From Lonicera japonica (Eukaryota; Streptophyta; Magnoliopsida; Dipsacales; Caprifoliaceae), in the NCBI GenBank assembly GCA_021464415.1, contig CM038471.1, positions 77,420,414 to 77,484,413 of the forward strand: a stretch of DNA of 64,000 bases, written 5' to 3'. This document shows, piece by piece, positions 34,781 through 45,690 of this stretch. Position 1 is the stretch's first letter. Each line of letters begins with the position of its first letter. The position numbers and the translations under genes are program-made. Below the pieces are notes generated by a model. It was not told the DNA's origin. It saw nothing but the letters and a program-made list of their open reading frames with translations, and did not search any database.

Positions 34781-35171
34781 GGGAGAAGGATCTAAAGAGG
34801 ACCAATTATTTGGTCCTTAAATGCGGACCAATCATTTTGAGGGAGTAAACGGATGAATTTTTTTATGAAACTTGGTGAAGATGATCTCCATGATTAGTAG
34901 ATCATCTCCACCAAATTTCATCAAAAAATTCAACTAGGAAGTGAGTTATCTAAATATCTTAAATTTTAACGGTTAAAAACGCACATATATATCAACTTTT
35001 TAGTTAACCCTCTTCCCGATTGAATTTTTTGATGAAATTTGGTGGAAGTAATCTATTAATCATGAAAATCATAATCACTAAGTTTCATCAAAAAATTAAT
35101 TTATTTACCCTCTTAAAATGATTGGTTCACATTTAAGGACCAAAAAATTGATCCTCTTTAGATCCTTTCCC
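34781..35171. mobile_element. Foldback MITE, 'AGAGGACCAA' family, near-complete copy
   Basis: The terminal inverted repeats GAAGGATCTAAAGAGGACCA and TCCTCTTTAGATCCTTTCC are well preserved, and the inner arms (AATGCGGACCAATCATTTTG / AAAATGATTGGTTCACATTT) also pair. It lies between GTAT and TATG microsatellites, consistent with a preference for TA-rich simple repeats. About 390 bp, noncoding. Confidence 0.78.
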
Positions 35172-35185
35172 TGTATGTATGTATT

Positions 35186-35219
<34 letters not shown>

Positions 35220-35225
35220 TGTACC
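35172..35225. repeat. (GTAT)n microsatellite
   Basis: An ATGT/GTAT tetranucleotide run, longest at 35190-35223. Confidence 0.9.
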
Positions 35226-38093
35226 TCTACCTAATATATAAATGCGTTTTGTATCGTAGTTCTGGACCTTATGACATGGTAGTTGGCACAAGTAAGGACA
35301 TTCAATGACACTTATTTCTCATGAAAAGGGACCCCACGTACTTTGCTCCCTAATGGCTAAAACAATACTTGCTCTCCCAAGTCACTACACTATTAATTAA
35401 TTTTATTTATCTATTTATTTATATGAGATTTATTAGTGGGTTATATATTTTAAGATTTAAAATTTATTAATATATCTGTTATGATAATTTGGTAAATAAA
35501 ATTAATAAGAGTATCGAAAACTCTTACATGATTTATCAAGTGTGACAATCTTTTGATTATGAGATCGATATTTTTTTAATTTCTTATATATTTTTCTTCA
35601 ATTCAAAGTACATGCTTTTCCTTCTATCCGTGTTTTTTTGGATTTTTTTCTTTTTAATAAGAAGGTTCACAAGTATATAGTTCTAAATTAACTAATGACC
35701 GAAATAGAGTGACGTTATTACAAAAGTAATTTTAATTATTACTAAAGTAATGTATAACATTATAAGCATAAAATACAAATTACCAAATCAATAATATGTT
35801 TTGACAACTTTATAAGCATATAAGTATATAATTACGGATTAAAGTGGAAAGAAGATCAATTTTAGGGGGTAAAAGTTCAATTATCCCTTATATATATATA
35901 CTAGGGTATACCCGTACCATTCAGCACGGTGAAATAAATATGATCTGATAACGAAACAAAAAAGTTTAACGTGTGACAATCTAAACCAACATGTTTTGAA
36001 CAACCGAAACGTATATTCAATATATCTTAATGCTGGAAAAATTAAAAATAGACGGGATTTAACCAACTTGTTTTAATTTTTTAAATAATCTTTTAATCAT
36101 ATTTTTAAACCTATTTTGATCTCGGCAAATTATTTTTTTAACAAATTAAACTTAAGGCCATGTTTGAAAATAATCAAACCACTTATGTTAGCATGATTTG
36201 AAAATAGTCAAAAAATTGGACTGATGTATCGCAGAAACTCCTAAAAACGATAAATTGAAATAATTTTTCTTATGTATGAACTCATAAATTACGTCCTTGT
36301 TACTTAATAATTTTTCTTATTTTTTTACATAATTCTATAGTCATGATGGATCTTGTTTAATTGATTTAGATTAGTAGATTTTAAATATCAAATTTTGAAT
36401 TTATCATTTTAAGTTATGACATTTTTAATGTAGACAAAATTATTGGTGTGTGTAAGAGTTTATTATGTGTATATTATTAGTGTGAGTGTTTTAACTTTGA
36501 TGTGACATCTTGATGTTTGTATAAAACTCATCCAATGGTGTAGAAGTAATGCACACTATAACATGTGTATTTTTAACCATTAGATTTTTATACTTTTTAA
36601 AAATTTTGTTGGTCAAATATATGTTTTATAATATAGAGATATATAATAGTTTTGGGTAAGGATGGTAACGGATCAGGTTCGGGCAATTTATGACTTCGAT
36701 CTCTGTCCCTGCTACGAAAAACCTTCCCTATCCCCAACTCCATCCCCAATTTGGGGTATCGGGTCTCCACGGAAATTCTCCAACAATTTTTTTTAAATAA
36801 AATAAAATAAGAGGTAGAGGGAAGAGGGAAGAGAAAAATAATGTAATGTTATAATATATATATATATATATATATATGACATTATATATATAATGAACAA
36901 TTATCTAATTTTATATATATGTGTATATTTATTTGTATGTGTACACACATATATAAACACAAAGTAAAAAAAAAATAAGTATATCGTGATGGGCATGGGT
37001 GGAGACTTTTGTATCTGAATTCAACCCAAATCCAACTAATTTTAAAAATTCCCTATTCAAACCCGAACTTGCCCTTGTTCCTCATTAATTATCTCCATAC
37101 CCACTTTTATTGAGTCCTTAACTCGCAGTTAGCTAAACTCGCTTATATTTGAAGTGACAGAAGTCTCATATGCACCGAGTAAAATCTATTTGAAGTGTTG
37201 CTTGATCATTTGATTTGTGATCACACTTTAATGATTCATATATATTGAGATTATTTTGCTCCCTGCAGGAGGTTGTAGTTTTCTTATGTGAATTTGGAGA
37301 CAACACAAAAGAAAAAAGAAAAATGAAAAAAGACAAACAGACTAACTTGTGTAGTTAAGCATTGTAAAAGCTATTTTTTTTGAGGAAAACACATTTGTAA
37401 GCAAGCAAAAGTGACTAACTTGAAAATATATAACTATCTTTGACTCTTGAAATTATTTGTGATATGTTTTTTTTCCCTTCCTTTTTTTTTAAGTACAATC
37501 AATATACAGATAAAATTCGAGTTTTTAATGGAGAAAGTGTATTAACGAGAGACTCGAATCACTAAGCTCTTGAAATGTAGTGAATTCTCGACTGTTATAC
37601 TATTTTTATCTTTGTCATTTATAAGTGTTTTTTTAGTGTACTCTTGACCACTACATTGCTTAACATTTATTTCTTTAAATTATTTATATCCAAATAACAC
37701 ACGCGTCATGTGTGCACAAAACTCTAGTTTATTTAGTTTTTTTGTTCTATGCTACGGAGTGTCTGAGCCGACTATTGCGCACATTAACTAATCTTTGCTT
37801 GCGGGCTTCTGAAACTCAACCCAAGGAACTATCAGTCGAACACAGAGATGACAGTGTGGCTATCTCTAGACCACTCTTGATGGGTACTCTAGGTGTATGC
37901 ATATATGTACGGAAAATGTTAAAGAAAAAGAAAGAAGTTTTACAACATTTAATAACTTTTTCTAAACTTCACTATTCATTAATTTATCCGTTAAGTTAAA
38001 TCATTATTATATATCAAAGATACATGTAAGAAATTAAATTAATCATATTTGCAAAAATTTCTCATCATATCATAATTATGTTATATACTAAAA
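35226..38093. other. AT-rich intergenic DNA, repeat traces only
   Basis: Contains ACTAGGGTATACCCGTACCATTCAG-like repeat sequence near 35901 (first 20 bases diagnostic), a block near 36660-36780 and 37000-37080 with the 'GGTTCGGG / CCCGAACTTGCCC' words of dispersed plant repeats, and (TA)n at 36858-36878. The 95-codon frame at 37712-37999 resembles no known family and has no splice or promoter support. Confidence 0.35.
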
Positions 38094-38647
38094 ACTAAAT
38101 GACACTAATGCACCCAAACTAAAAGAATGTATCAATTTGTACCTAAAACATTTTTTTTGACACTTTGCATCCTATACATACAAATAATATCAATTCGTCA
38201 TTTCCGGCCATTTTTTAAAAGATCCGATCACATGACGAATCATGTGAGCATTTAGGAAGGACATCGTGGACAAAAAAGATAAGTTTGAAAGGGATAAACC
38301 TCTTTTACCCAGTATAAATGTGTTGCTTTCTTCCATATTAGAGGTATTAGAGAGATTCTTTGCTTTAGATTATGGGTAAGAGAGGCTTTCTGTTTTACTT
38401 CCGGTGTAATATGGAAGAAAGCAATGTGTTTATGTTGGGTAGGAGATGTTTGTCCCTTTCAAACTTATCTCTTGTCCAAATTGCCCTTGTTAAATGCACC
38501 GTGACTCGCTCGTGTGGTTGGATGTTTTAAAAAAATGGACGAAATGACGAATTGATATAATTTGTATGTATATGAGTGTCGAAAAAAAACGTTTAGGGTA
38601 CAGATTAATACATTCTTTTAGTTTGGGGTGCATTAGTGTCATTTAGT
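38094..38647. mobile_element. Long foldback element, arms about 240 bp
   Basis: ACTAAATGACACTAATGCAC at the left end is matched by GTGCATTAGTGTCATTTAGT at the right end. The complementarity runs through nearly the whole element, for example TTTGAAAGGGATAAACCTC against GATGTTTGTCCCTTTCAAAC, and TGCTTTCTTCCATATTAG against TAATATGGAAGAAAGCA. The loop is about 60 bp. Transcription would give a long imperfect hairpin able to feed small-RNA production. Noncoding; target duplication not clear. Confidence 0.78.
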
Positions 38648-40260
38648 CTATAATAAATTATGAAACTAATGAAATTTATGTAAACATGGTCATACAAATT
38701 AAATGTTTACATATATCGATCTGGTTGATTTTAATTTTTTTGTGCATGATAAAAAAAAATAGCTAATTTAACGGTGAAAATAAATTTTAAGGATAAATTA
38801 TAAATGTATGCTAAATTATTTAATCTTATATCACCATAACTTGAATTTATATATATGTAATTTGTGCATAAACACTCTTTCAACTACACTACCTTGTTAG
38901 TTGGGACCTTCAATAATATACGAGTCAATCTTCATTTAATTCTTTCTATGTTTCCGGTTGATGAACAAGAAGAATATGCCACATGAATTGTTCCAATCAA
39001 ATTTTGAGACAAATTGGAGCAAAAGTTGATAAACAATTGTTTTATAACAATTTGGTCCCCTTTTTTTTTTCTATTTTATTTTTAAAATTTGTAAGAAGAA
39101 TAAAAATATAGCATATTTGCTTTAAAAGACACTACCATTGGTTATTAATTTTTTTTAACAATTCTACAAGTAAAACATGACAATGAGATATTGTTACTGA
39201 TGATATTATTCGCTATATATCTACATAATTAAATAACATTCTTTTAAATTTTAAAGAAATGTGAAAAACTTATAAATAGTGGATTTGTTAGAGTTGAAAT
39301 ATCTCAGAAGGCACAATTTATCACAAGATACTTTGTAATGTGCATATAAATTCTTAAAATTAATAGTAAAGACACAACTATCATTAATCAGGATTGAACT
39401 TACATCGTATTTAAGGTTTATATAAAAGGTGAAATAAAGGTTATTTTCTCGTCTACTTACAACATATTTTTTATGTCTGTATTTAAACATAGTATTAAAT
39501 GTTGAGCCCTTTTTATATATTATAAAAACTTTTATTATAATAAAATTTTATGCATTTACTCACTTTACACACCCTTAAAATTAACCATAGACATTAATTT
39601 AATAACAAGTTGGTAGTGGCACTCCCACTTTAGTTAACCTTATTTTTCTTACAATATTGTGAAGTGGTAGCACCACTAATTTAACACTTTAAACAAAAAT
39701 TAGTTAAAAGTTTGGTTTCTTAATATCTTCTTAGTTGTCAGACGTAAATCCAGTCAATTATAGTTGAAAATTGGAACACTGATGAAAAGCAAATATCCAG
39801 CTGCTACGGATTTCAAAGCCGAAATCCAACCATTTTCACATTTCTTTATCCATGTAGTTATATATATTATATATATATATATAACAAAGTGATATTGATG
39901 TGTACCTTAAAAATTTATATTAAAACACATATATAATCACCAAGTTTGACTTAATAGCAGTGACATTGAAATTAGTAGTAAATTCGATAAAAAACATTTC
40001 AAGTTATATTTTGTATGGAGAGATTAATTTAGGTGCGCTAAAGATAAGTAGTTTCTTACTTAACATTGACCAATATATTTTTTTACATATTATCTATTTT
40101 ATTAATTTAAATTAATATATGTATTATTATTTAAATATATACGCTCAATAATTATATATATATATATATATATTTACCTTGTCGGTTGCCCTATTTCCAT
40201 GTTTCTCTCTGTTTTTAAAACACCAAACCCTCAAAACAGGGGAGATGCTTCTAACACTTG
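38648..40260. other. AT-rich intergenic DNA upstream of the HIPP gene
   Basis: Holds (TA)n at 39860-39885 and 40150-40172. No gene recognised. The last 200 bp, with the CT-rich run TCCCTCTCTCTCTCTAAAAC near 40272, probably belong to the promoter and 5' UTR of the next gene. Confidence 0.4.
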
Positions 40261-40471
40261 CAGATTTGCTCCCTCTCTCTCTCTAAAACACACACCCCTC
40301 TATGCTGTGAAATCATAACCTTGTGATAGTCTCTTCTTCCAATCTTTAGAACAGATTCAAACCCGTTACTCAGTTTCTTTGGCTTGAAGAAACCCACCTA
40401 AAGAATTGAAGTCCCCTTCAAGTTTCATCACCTTATTTTATTTTATTTTTCCCATTTCTATCCTTTAAAGA

Positions 40472-43098
40472 ATGAGTAAACAAGACTTCAAGCTTCAGGT
40501 ACCTTCCAAATCTGGTTCTACTCTGTTTCTTTATGGTCGTAAATGAATCTTTGTATGTATTTGTGTGTATTTCATTTTATGTTACTTAAAATCATTTTTG
40601 TGTTCCTTTTAAACTGTCTTGCAGAGTTGTGTTCTTAGAGTAAACATAGGCTGTGCTTGTGATGGATGTAAGCAAAAAGTGAAGAAATTACTCCAAAAAA
40701 TTGATGGTAAGTCACCTGGTTGATTTATTTATTTTTTCCTTTTTTGCCTCTTTCCATTTCACATTTGGGAATTTTAAAGGTTGCAAAAATGGAAAGATTA
40801 CTGTTTTGTGAGATTTTCATTGAAAAAAGTGCTTGTAAAATGACAAAACTTGAAAGATTTTCAAGAAAATATGCAAAGAGATAAATCTCAAAATACAACA
40901 GATCTGACATGTTACTTGTCGCGCGTGTGAATTTCACTGTGCTACGTTGCTTCTCACTAGAGCAAACTAAATTACGAGCGGCAAGTGAATTGTCGTGCGT
41001 GTTTTGATTTGTCCAGTGATAGATCCAATAAATTGGGGGGTTTTGTTTTTCAGAAGCATATTAACATACCATTGGGTTGTATCTTTGAAGCAAGGTATTA
41101 TGATGAAAGCATAGGGTACAATTGACATTCAATGTAGATTCTGCTTTCACAATAACATTCAGTAATTTTTGGGGTCTTCTCTTTAGTAATCCTATAGCAT
41201 TTGCAGCTGGTAAGACTCAACCCCGAATCTCCAGGTTCGGGTAGGGCCGTTCTTCACCACTTGAACAAACCCACATGCTTGAAGGTTTTCAAATTCTACT
41301 AGTGGTTTTAAAATTTCAAAATTTGCTCAGTTCCTGAAATCTTTTGTTCTTTTGCGAATTATAATGATAGGAATTGAACCATTGACCCTTCCCAAACGCG
41401 GATACCAGCCAGCACTATCAATGTAGTACAAGACTATTGGTCTTAGTTATGCAAGTTTTTATTGAATAGAGAGATGGACAAAATGAAAAAAAAACTGTCA
41501 CGGACAGACCTTTTGCAGGCGACGTGCAAGAATATTATTCGAAATTAATGAAGTGTTTATATCTTTTGGATATCTATAGTGTATTTATGTTGCTGACGGT
41601 ATTATTGGGAACACTTTTTTTTTTTTGGCTAGGGGTTTATGCTACAAGCATAGATGTAGAACAAGGGAAGGTGACTGTGACAGGAAATGCGGATCCATCA
41701 GCACTGATAAAGAAGCTAGTGAAATCTGGGAAACATGCAGAGCTCTGGGGGGGATCACAAAAAGGCCCAAATCAAAACCAGTTCAAGAACTTTCAAATGG
41801 ACAATTTCAAAGATATTGGCAAAGGCAACAACAACAAGTCTCAAAAAGGTGGAAAAGACCAAAAACCCCAACAACAAGTGCAACAGAACAAAGGGTCTAG
41901 TAAGGATATGAAGATGCCCTTCAAGGAACAGAAATCTGTGAAGTTCAACTTGCCTTCACATGATGATTTTGATGATGATGGGAGTGATTTTGATGAGTAT
42001 GATGATGATGGGAGTGATTTTGACGAGTATGATGATGATGATGGTGAGGATGATGATGACCATCACTATCAGCATCAACGGCAACAACCCATTAAGGGGA
42101 TGCCAATGATGGGTGGTGGCCATGGACCCCATGGGGGTAATGGGATGATGAATGGCCATGGAAAAAGTAGTGGAAATTCCAAGAAAGGCGGGGGCGGTGG
42201 TTCATTTGAATTGCCTATTCAAGTGAAGGGCATGGGTGGTAAAAATGATGGTAAGAATGGAAAGGGAGGGAAAACTGATGGTAAGAATGGAAAAAATGAT
42301 GGCAAGAATGGGAAGGGAGGGAAAAATGATGTAAAGAATGGCGGAGATAAAAAGGGAGGAAAAAAGAATAAGGGTGGTGGTGGTGGTGGGTTCCTTGGCT
42401 TTCTTGGACTAGGTAAAAAAGGTGGAGGAAATAAGAAAGGTGCAAGTAAGGACGGTGGCAAAGGTGGGGATGGGTCCATTAGTTTTAATTTTGACAAAAA
42501 AGGGTCAGGGAAAAATGGCGGTAGCGGTGGCGGGAGCGATAGTGGGCACATTAGCGGTGGTTGGGACAAGAAAGGAGGAAAAAATGGGGGTGGGGGTGCT
42601 GGTGGTGGTAATTGGGATAAGAAGGGTGCGGGGAAAAGTGAAGGAGGGCATATGATGAACAAGCAGAATGGGTTCAATGATATTGGTTTGAGTAATCATG
42701 GGGGAGGGGGTAAAAGTATGGGGCAAATGGGTAATTTGCCAATGGGTCAAATGGGTAATATGGGAAATTATCCAACGGGGCAAATGGGTAATTTTCCGAT
42801 GGGTCAGATGGGTAATTTTCCAGCAGTACAAGGGCTGCCCGCAGCAGGCGGTGGGGGAATGAACGGCGGTGGGTATTATCAAGGGGCGGTAGGCCAAGGG
42901 ATGAACCAACCCTATAACCAACAATATATGGCGGCAATGATGATGAACCAACAGAGGGCGGGTGGGGCTGGTATGTACCAACCGATGATGTATGGGCAGC
43001 CTCAACCGGCCTTGAGCTACGGACCGGCACCACCAGCCGGTGATAACATTACCCACTTCTTCAATGATGAGAACACTGATAGTTGTAGTATCATGTAA
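40472..43098 (+). CDS. Heavy metal-associated isoprenylated plant protein (HIPP), HMA domain plus Gly/Lys-rich tail
   Basis: HIPPs are plant metallochaperone-like proteins that bind metal ions through an HMA fold and attach to membranes through a lipidated C-terminus. The exons are 40472-40498 (MSKQDFKLQ), 40625-40706 and 41633-43098. The introns (126 and 926 bp) have GT/AG ends, and the join gives 524 residues. The HMA domain covers about residues 8-74, with the metal-binding CDGC motif inside [12 protein letters not shown] and the downstream blocks [12 protein letters not shown] and [20 protein letters not shown]. An acidic Asp-rich tract follows, then a His/Gln patch, a long Gly/Lys/Asn-rich region with [15 protein letters not shown] repeats, and a Met/Gly/Pro-rich end. 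The last four residues, CSIM, form a CaaX farnesylation box. A frame that starts at 41524 in intron 2 has the same length only by coincidence. The closest subgroup is the long HIPP32/33/34/37 type, but no single orthologue is claimed. Confidence 0.92.
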
Positions 43099-43839
43099 AT
43101 TTGCAGGGAAAAGAAGGAATTGGATTCGTAGGGTAGTTTTTGGCTCTGTGGTGTTGGGTTTGTGCCTTTTTGTACTTTGGTGATTCACTCCTATACAATG
43201 AGTGTTTAGGTTAAGGTTAATGCATAATCTTTGTGCCTATGCTTACCTGCAAATTTTTGTTTTTTTCTTTGTTCTATATATGTATGTTGTGGTCCTGCGC
43301 ATACACGATACTTGCGTTACTCGTATATAAATGGTGGCACGTAATATAATGGTGAGAAATAAGAAAGGAAAAATTGGAGATGGCTTAATATAAGGAGCCT
43401 TTGCACTCTACTCTTGGATTTGCAAAAGTTCAAGATACGCACTTCAAATATATGGGAAATTTGGGAGATCAGAATGTTGGGTTTAATTCAAAGTCTAGTT
43501 AAGTTGAAAAGGAGTTAGTCTGGTGTCTATTCTATCACGATTCGATCCTTAGGTTTTAAGTATTCGATCCTTGAGGTTTCAAGTTTCTTTTTTTTCCAAC
43601 TTAAAGTCCGAACATCGAGTATATGCCATGCATTGCTTATAGTGAAAAAAAATATAACAGAAAAAGTGTTTTGATCACCTGTTCATATTATTCATATTGT
43701 ATTAATAGAAAATGATAAACTGACCGTCCGTGAGTTTAATAATACTTATGGACAATTTTTAACTACTCGTTCTTATTCTCAAAAAAATCAATAATTTAAT
43801 CACTCGTTTAACAGACTTGCCTCCTCTCAATTATTTTTT
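43099..43839. other. HIPP 3' flank and intergenic DNA
   Basis: The first 150-200 bp probably hold the HIPP 3' UTR (T/G-rich around 43140-43260). The rest is AT-rich with no gene or clear repeat. Confidence 0.35.
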
Positions 43840-44166
43840 CAGTTCAATTTCATTAGGGTTTAATTCAAGGGTGAAATAGATAGAATTTTTTCATGAAACT
43901 TGATGGAAATAATCTTTATGATGAGTAAACTATCTTCACAAAATTTTCGTTAGAAGATTCAATATAGAAGTGAGTGAGATTATTGTCTAAAATTTTAATG
44001 GTCGAAAATAATCATATGTATCGAATTTTTCTCACACCTACTTCTGATTTGAATTTATTGATAAAATTTCATGGATGTGAGCTACTCATTATATAGATTA
44101 TAGACCATTTCAACCAAATTTATCAATTTAACCCTCGAACTAGACCCTATTGAATGAAATTGAACC
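43840..44166. mobile_element. Foldback MITE, 'TTCAATTT' family, copy 2
   Basis: CAGTTCAATTTCATTAGGGT at the left end pairs with CCCTATTGAATGAAATTGAA at the right end, and TTTAATTCAAGGG pairs with ACCCTCGAACTAG. The interior is homologous to the copy at 34364-34722. Noncoding. Confidence 0.65.
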
Positions 44167-44867
44167 AACAGATTAGTAGAAAAGAGCCAAGTACTCGTTC
44201 AACTGGATAAACAACTTCCCAAATTAACTTTTGAGTAATTTCTAAATTTCACCCCTTCTTTTTGTTATTGACATTTTAACCCATGTTGATATAGTACTTC
44301 AAAAAATATTTTAAAGTAACTATTTTTGTTCTTTCTGTTGATAGTTAAATTAATTACTTTGATGTAAAAATTGGATTAAACATAACTGGAGTAAATTTTT
44401 TGGATGTTCCAAGTTACAAGATTAGTAATTTTTTTTAATATCCTAAATTAAGAGTATTTTAGTTTTATTTTTGTGGCGTACTCAACACGCCAAACTTTAT
44501 TTTTATTTTTGAATATACCAAATTAAGAATATTTCAATTTTATTTTTGAGACAATGCACCAAATTTTATATAGCAAAGAAGTGAATGAATGGCGTGGAGC
44601 ATTCATAGCGCTGGTTCGACTCCAAACCGAGATGTGTCACACATTACATAGAGAATGAAACTTGAAGAATCATACTTCCGTCAATTTATGAAGAATGAGC
44701 GAATTAAATCATTTTTTTTTCAAAAAATAATAATTTGGACGAAGGGAATACAATTTACGTTAGCACATTCTCTCTCCTTAGATCGAACCAAGGGTATATC
44801 AAACAAGTATTCCAAATATAAAAAAAAAATGAAAAATAATCAAATTGTAATAGTTGTAAAGCATCTT
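44167..44867. other. AT-rich intergenic DNA, no gene seen
   Basis: Low-complexity DNA. GGTTCGACTCC near 44612 resembles a Pol III B box but has no matching A box. The 95-codon frame from 44655 ends inside the next MITE and matches no family. Confidence 0.3.
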
Positions 44868-45255
44868 GGGGAAGGTGCAAGTTACACCGGTGTAAGATTA
44901 AGAAATTTTGCACCTATCGATAATTTTTTCTCAAATTCATAATTTATCAATTCCACCATTAAAAAAGTTATTTTTATTGTGTTTAGCTGGCAAACAAAAT
45001 TTTAAATCAATAAAATATTTGTAACTATATAATCATTATTCTTACTTAATTTTTGTAAGGTTCATAATCCACTATACATCTTGATTATGATGAGTGACTT
45101 GTACATCTCCAATTATCATAATTTTTTGCACATGTCTTTGGGATATTATAATGAATTAATTCAATGGTTAGATTGATAAATTATAAAATTGAGATAAAGT
45201 TATTGATGAGTGTAAAACTTTTTTGTTTTACACCATATGTAACTTGAGCCCTCCC
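44868..45255. mobile_element. MITE, 'TTCAAGTTACAC' family, copy 1
   Basis: The terminal inverted repeats are GGAAGGTGCAAGTTACACCG on the left and CATATGTAACTTGAGCCCTCC on the right (first 20 bases shown suffice). Subterminal GTGTAAGATTAAGAAATTTT pairs with AAAACTTTTTTGTTTTACAC. About 390 bp, noncoding. A sister copy follows 40 bp downstream. Confidence 0.7.
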
Positions 45256-45295
45256 TCTTTTACAAATATATATTGAGGATATCTATACATATATA

Positions 45296-45690
45296 GGGGA
45301 TGGTTCAAGTTATACATAGTGTAAAATAAAAAAGTTTACACCCACTAATATCTTTTTGTCAATTTCATAATTAATCAATCTAATCATTGAATTAATTAGT
45401 TATAATATATAGAAGATGCTTATAAAAAATTAAAGTAGTCAGATCGAGATGCACAAGTCCTTATATATCATAGTAATGTTATATAGTAAATTATGAAATT
45501 TACAAAAATTAAGGAAAAGTAAGTATAGTTATTATATAGTTATAAATATCGGATTGATTTAAAACAAGCTTATGTTTGACAAACACAATAAAGCAAGCTT
45601 ATGTAACAATATAATTAATAAATTATGAATCTAAGAAAAAATTATAAATAAGTGTAAAATTTATTAATCTTATACGGTGAATCTTTCTCA
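45296..45690. mobile_element. MITE, 'TTCAAGTTACAC' family, copy 2
   Basis: The left end GGATGGTTCAAGTTATACAT with GTGTAAAATAAAAAAGTTTA matches copy 1's right end read inversely. The right end is eroded (TATACGGTGAATCTTTCTCA). The interior shares AATTAATCAATCTAATCATTG-type words with copy 1. It abuts a (TA)n run. Confidence 0.62.

Noticed and set aside
36660..37090. hAT or Helitron element suggested by GGTTCGGGC and CCCGAACTTGCCC
   Set aside because: The two blocks do not form clear inverted ends and no target duplication was found.
37712..37999. 95-codon frame with a hydrophobic start
   Set aside because: No family similarity, promoter, splice context or codon signal; isolated in the gene desert.
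41205..41440. Minus-strand SINE in HIPP intron 2 (GGGTCAATGGTTCAATTCC)
   Set aside because: Only a B-box-like word is visible; no A box, tail or target duplication.
41524..41632. Upstream extension of the HIPP exon 3 frame ([20 protein letters not shown] and so on)
   Set aside because: It lies in intron 2. Exons 1 and 2 supply the expected HMA N-terminus with proper splice sites, and the intronic part ends in a T-rich acceptor tract.
42219..43188. Long minus-strand frames (Pro/Phe/Leu-rich and His/Thr-rich) across the HIPP gene
   Set aside because: They are the antisense of the Gly/Lys/Met-rich HIPP tail and have no recognisable domain, splice support or promoter.
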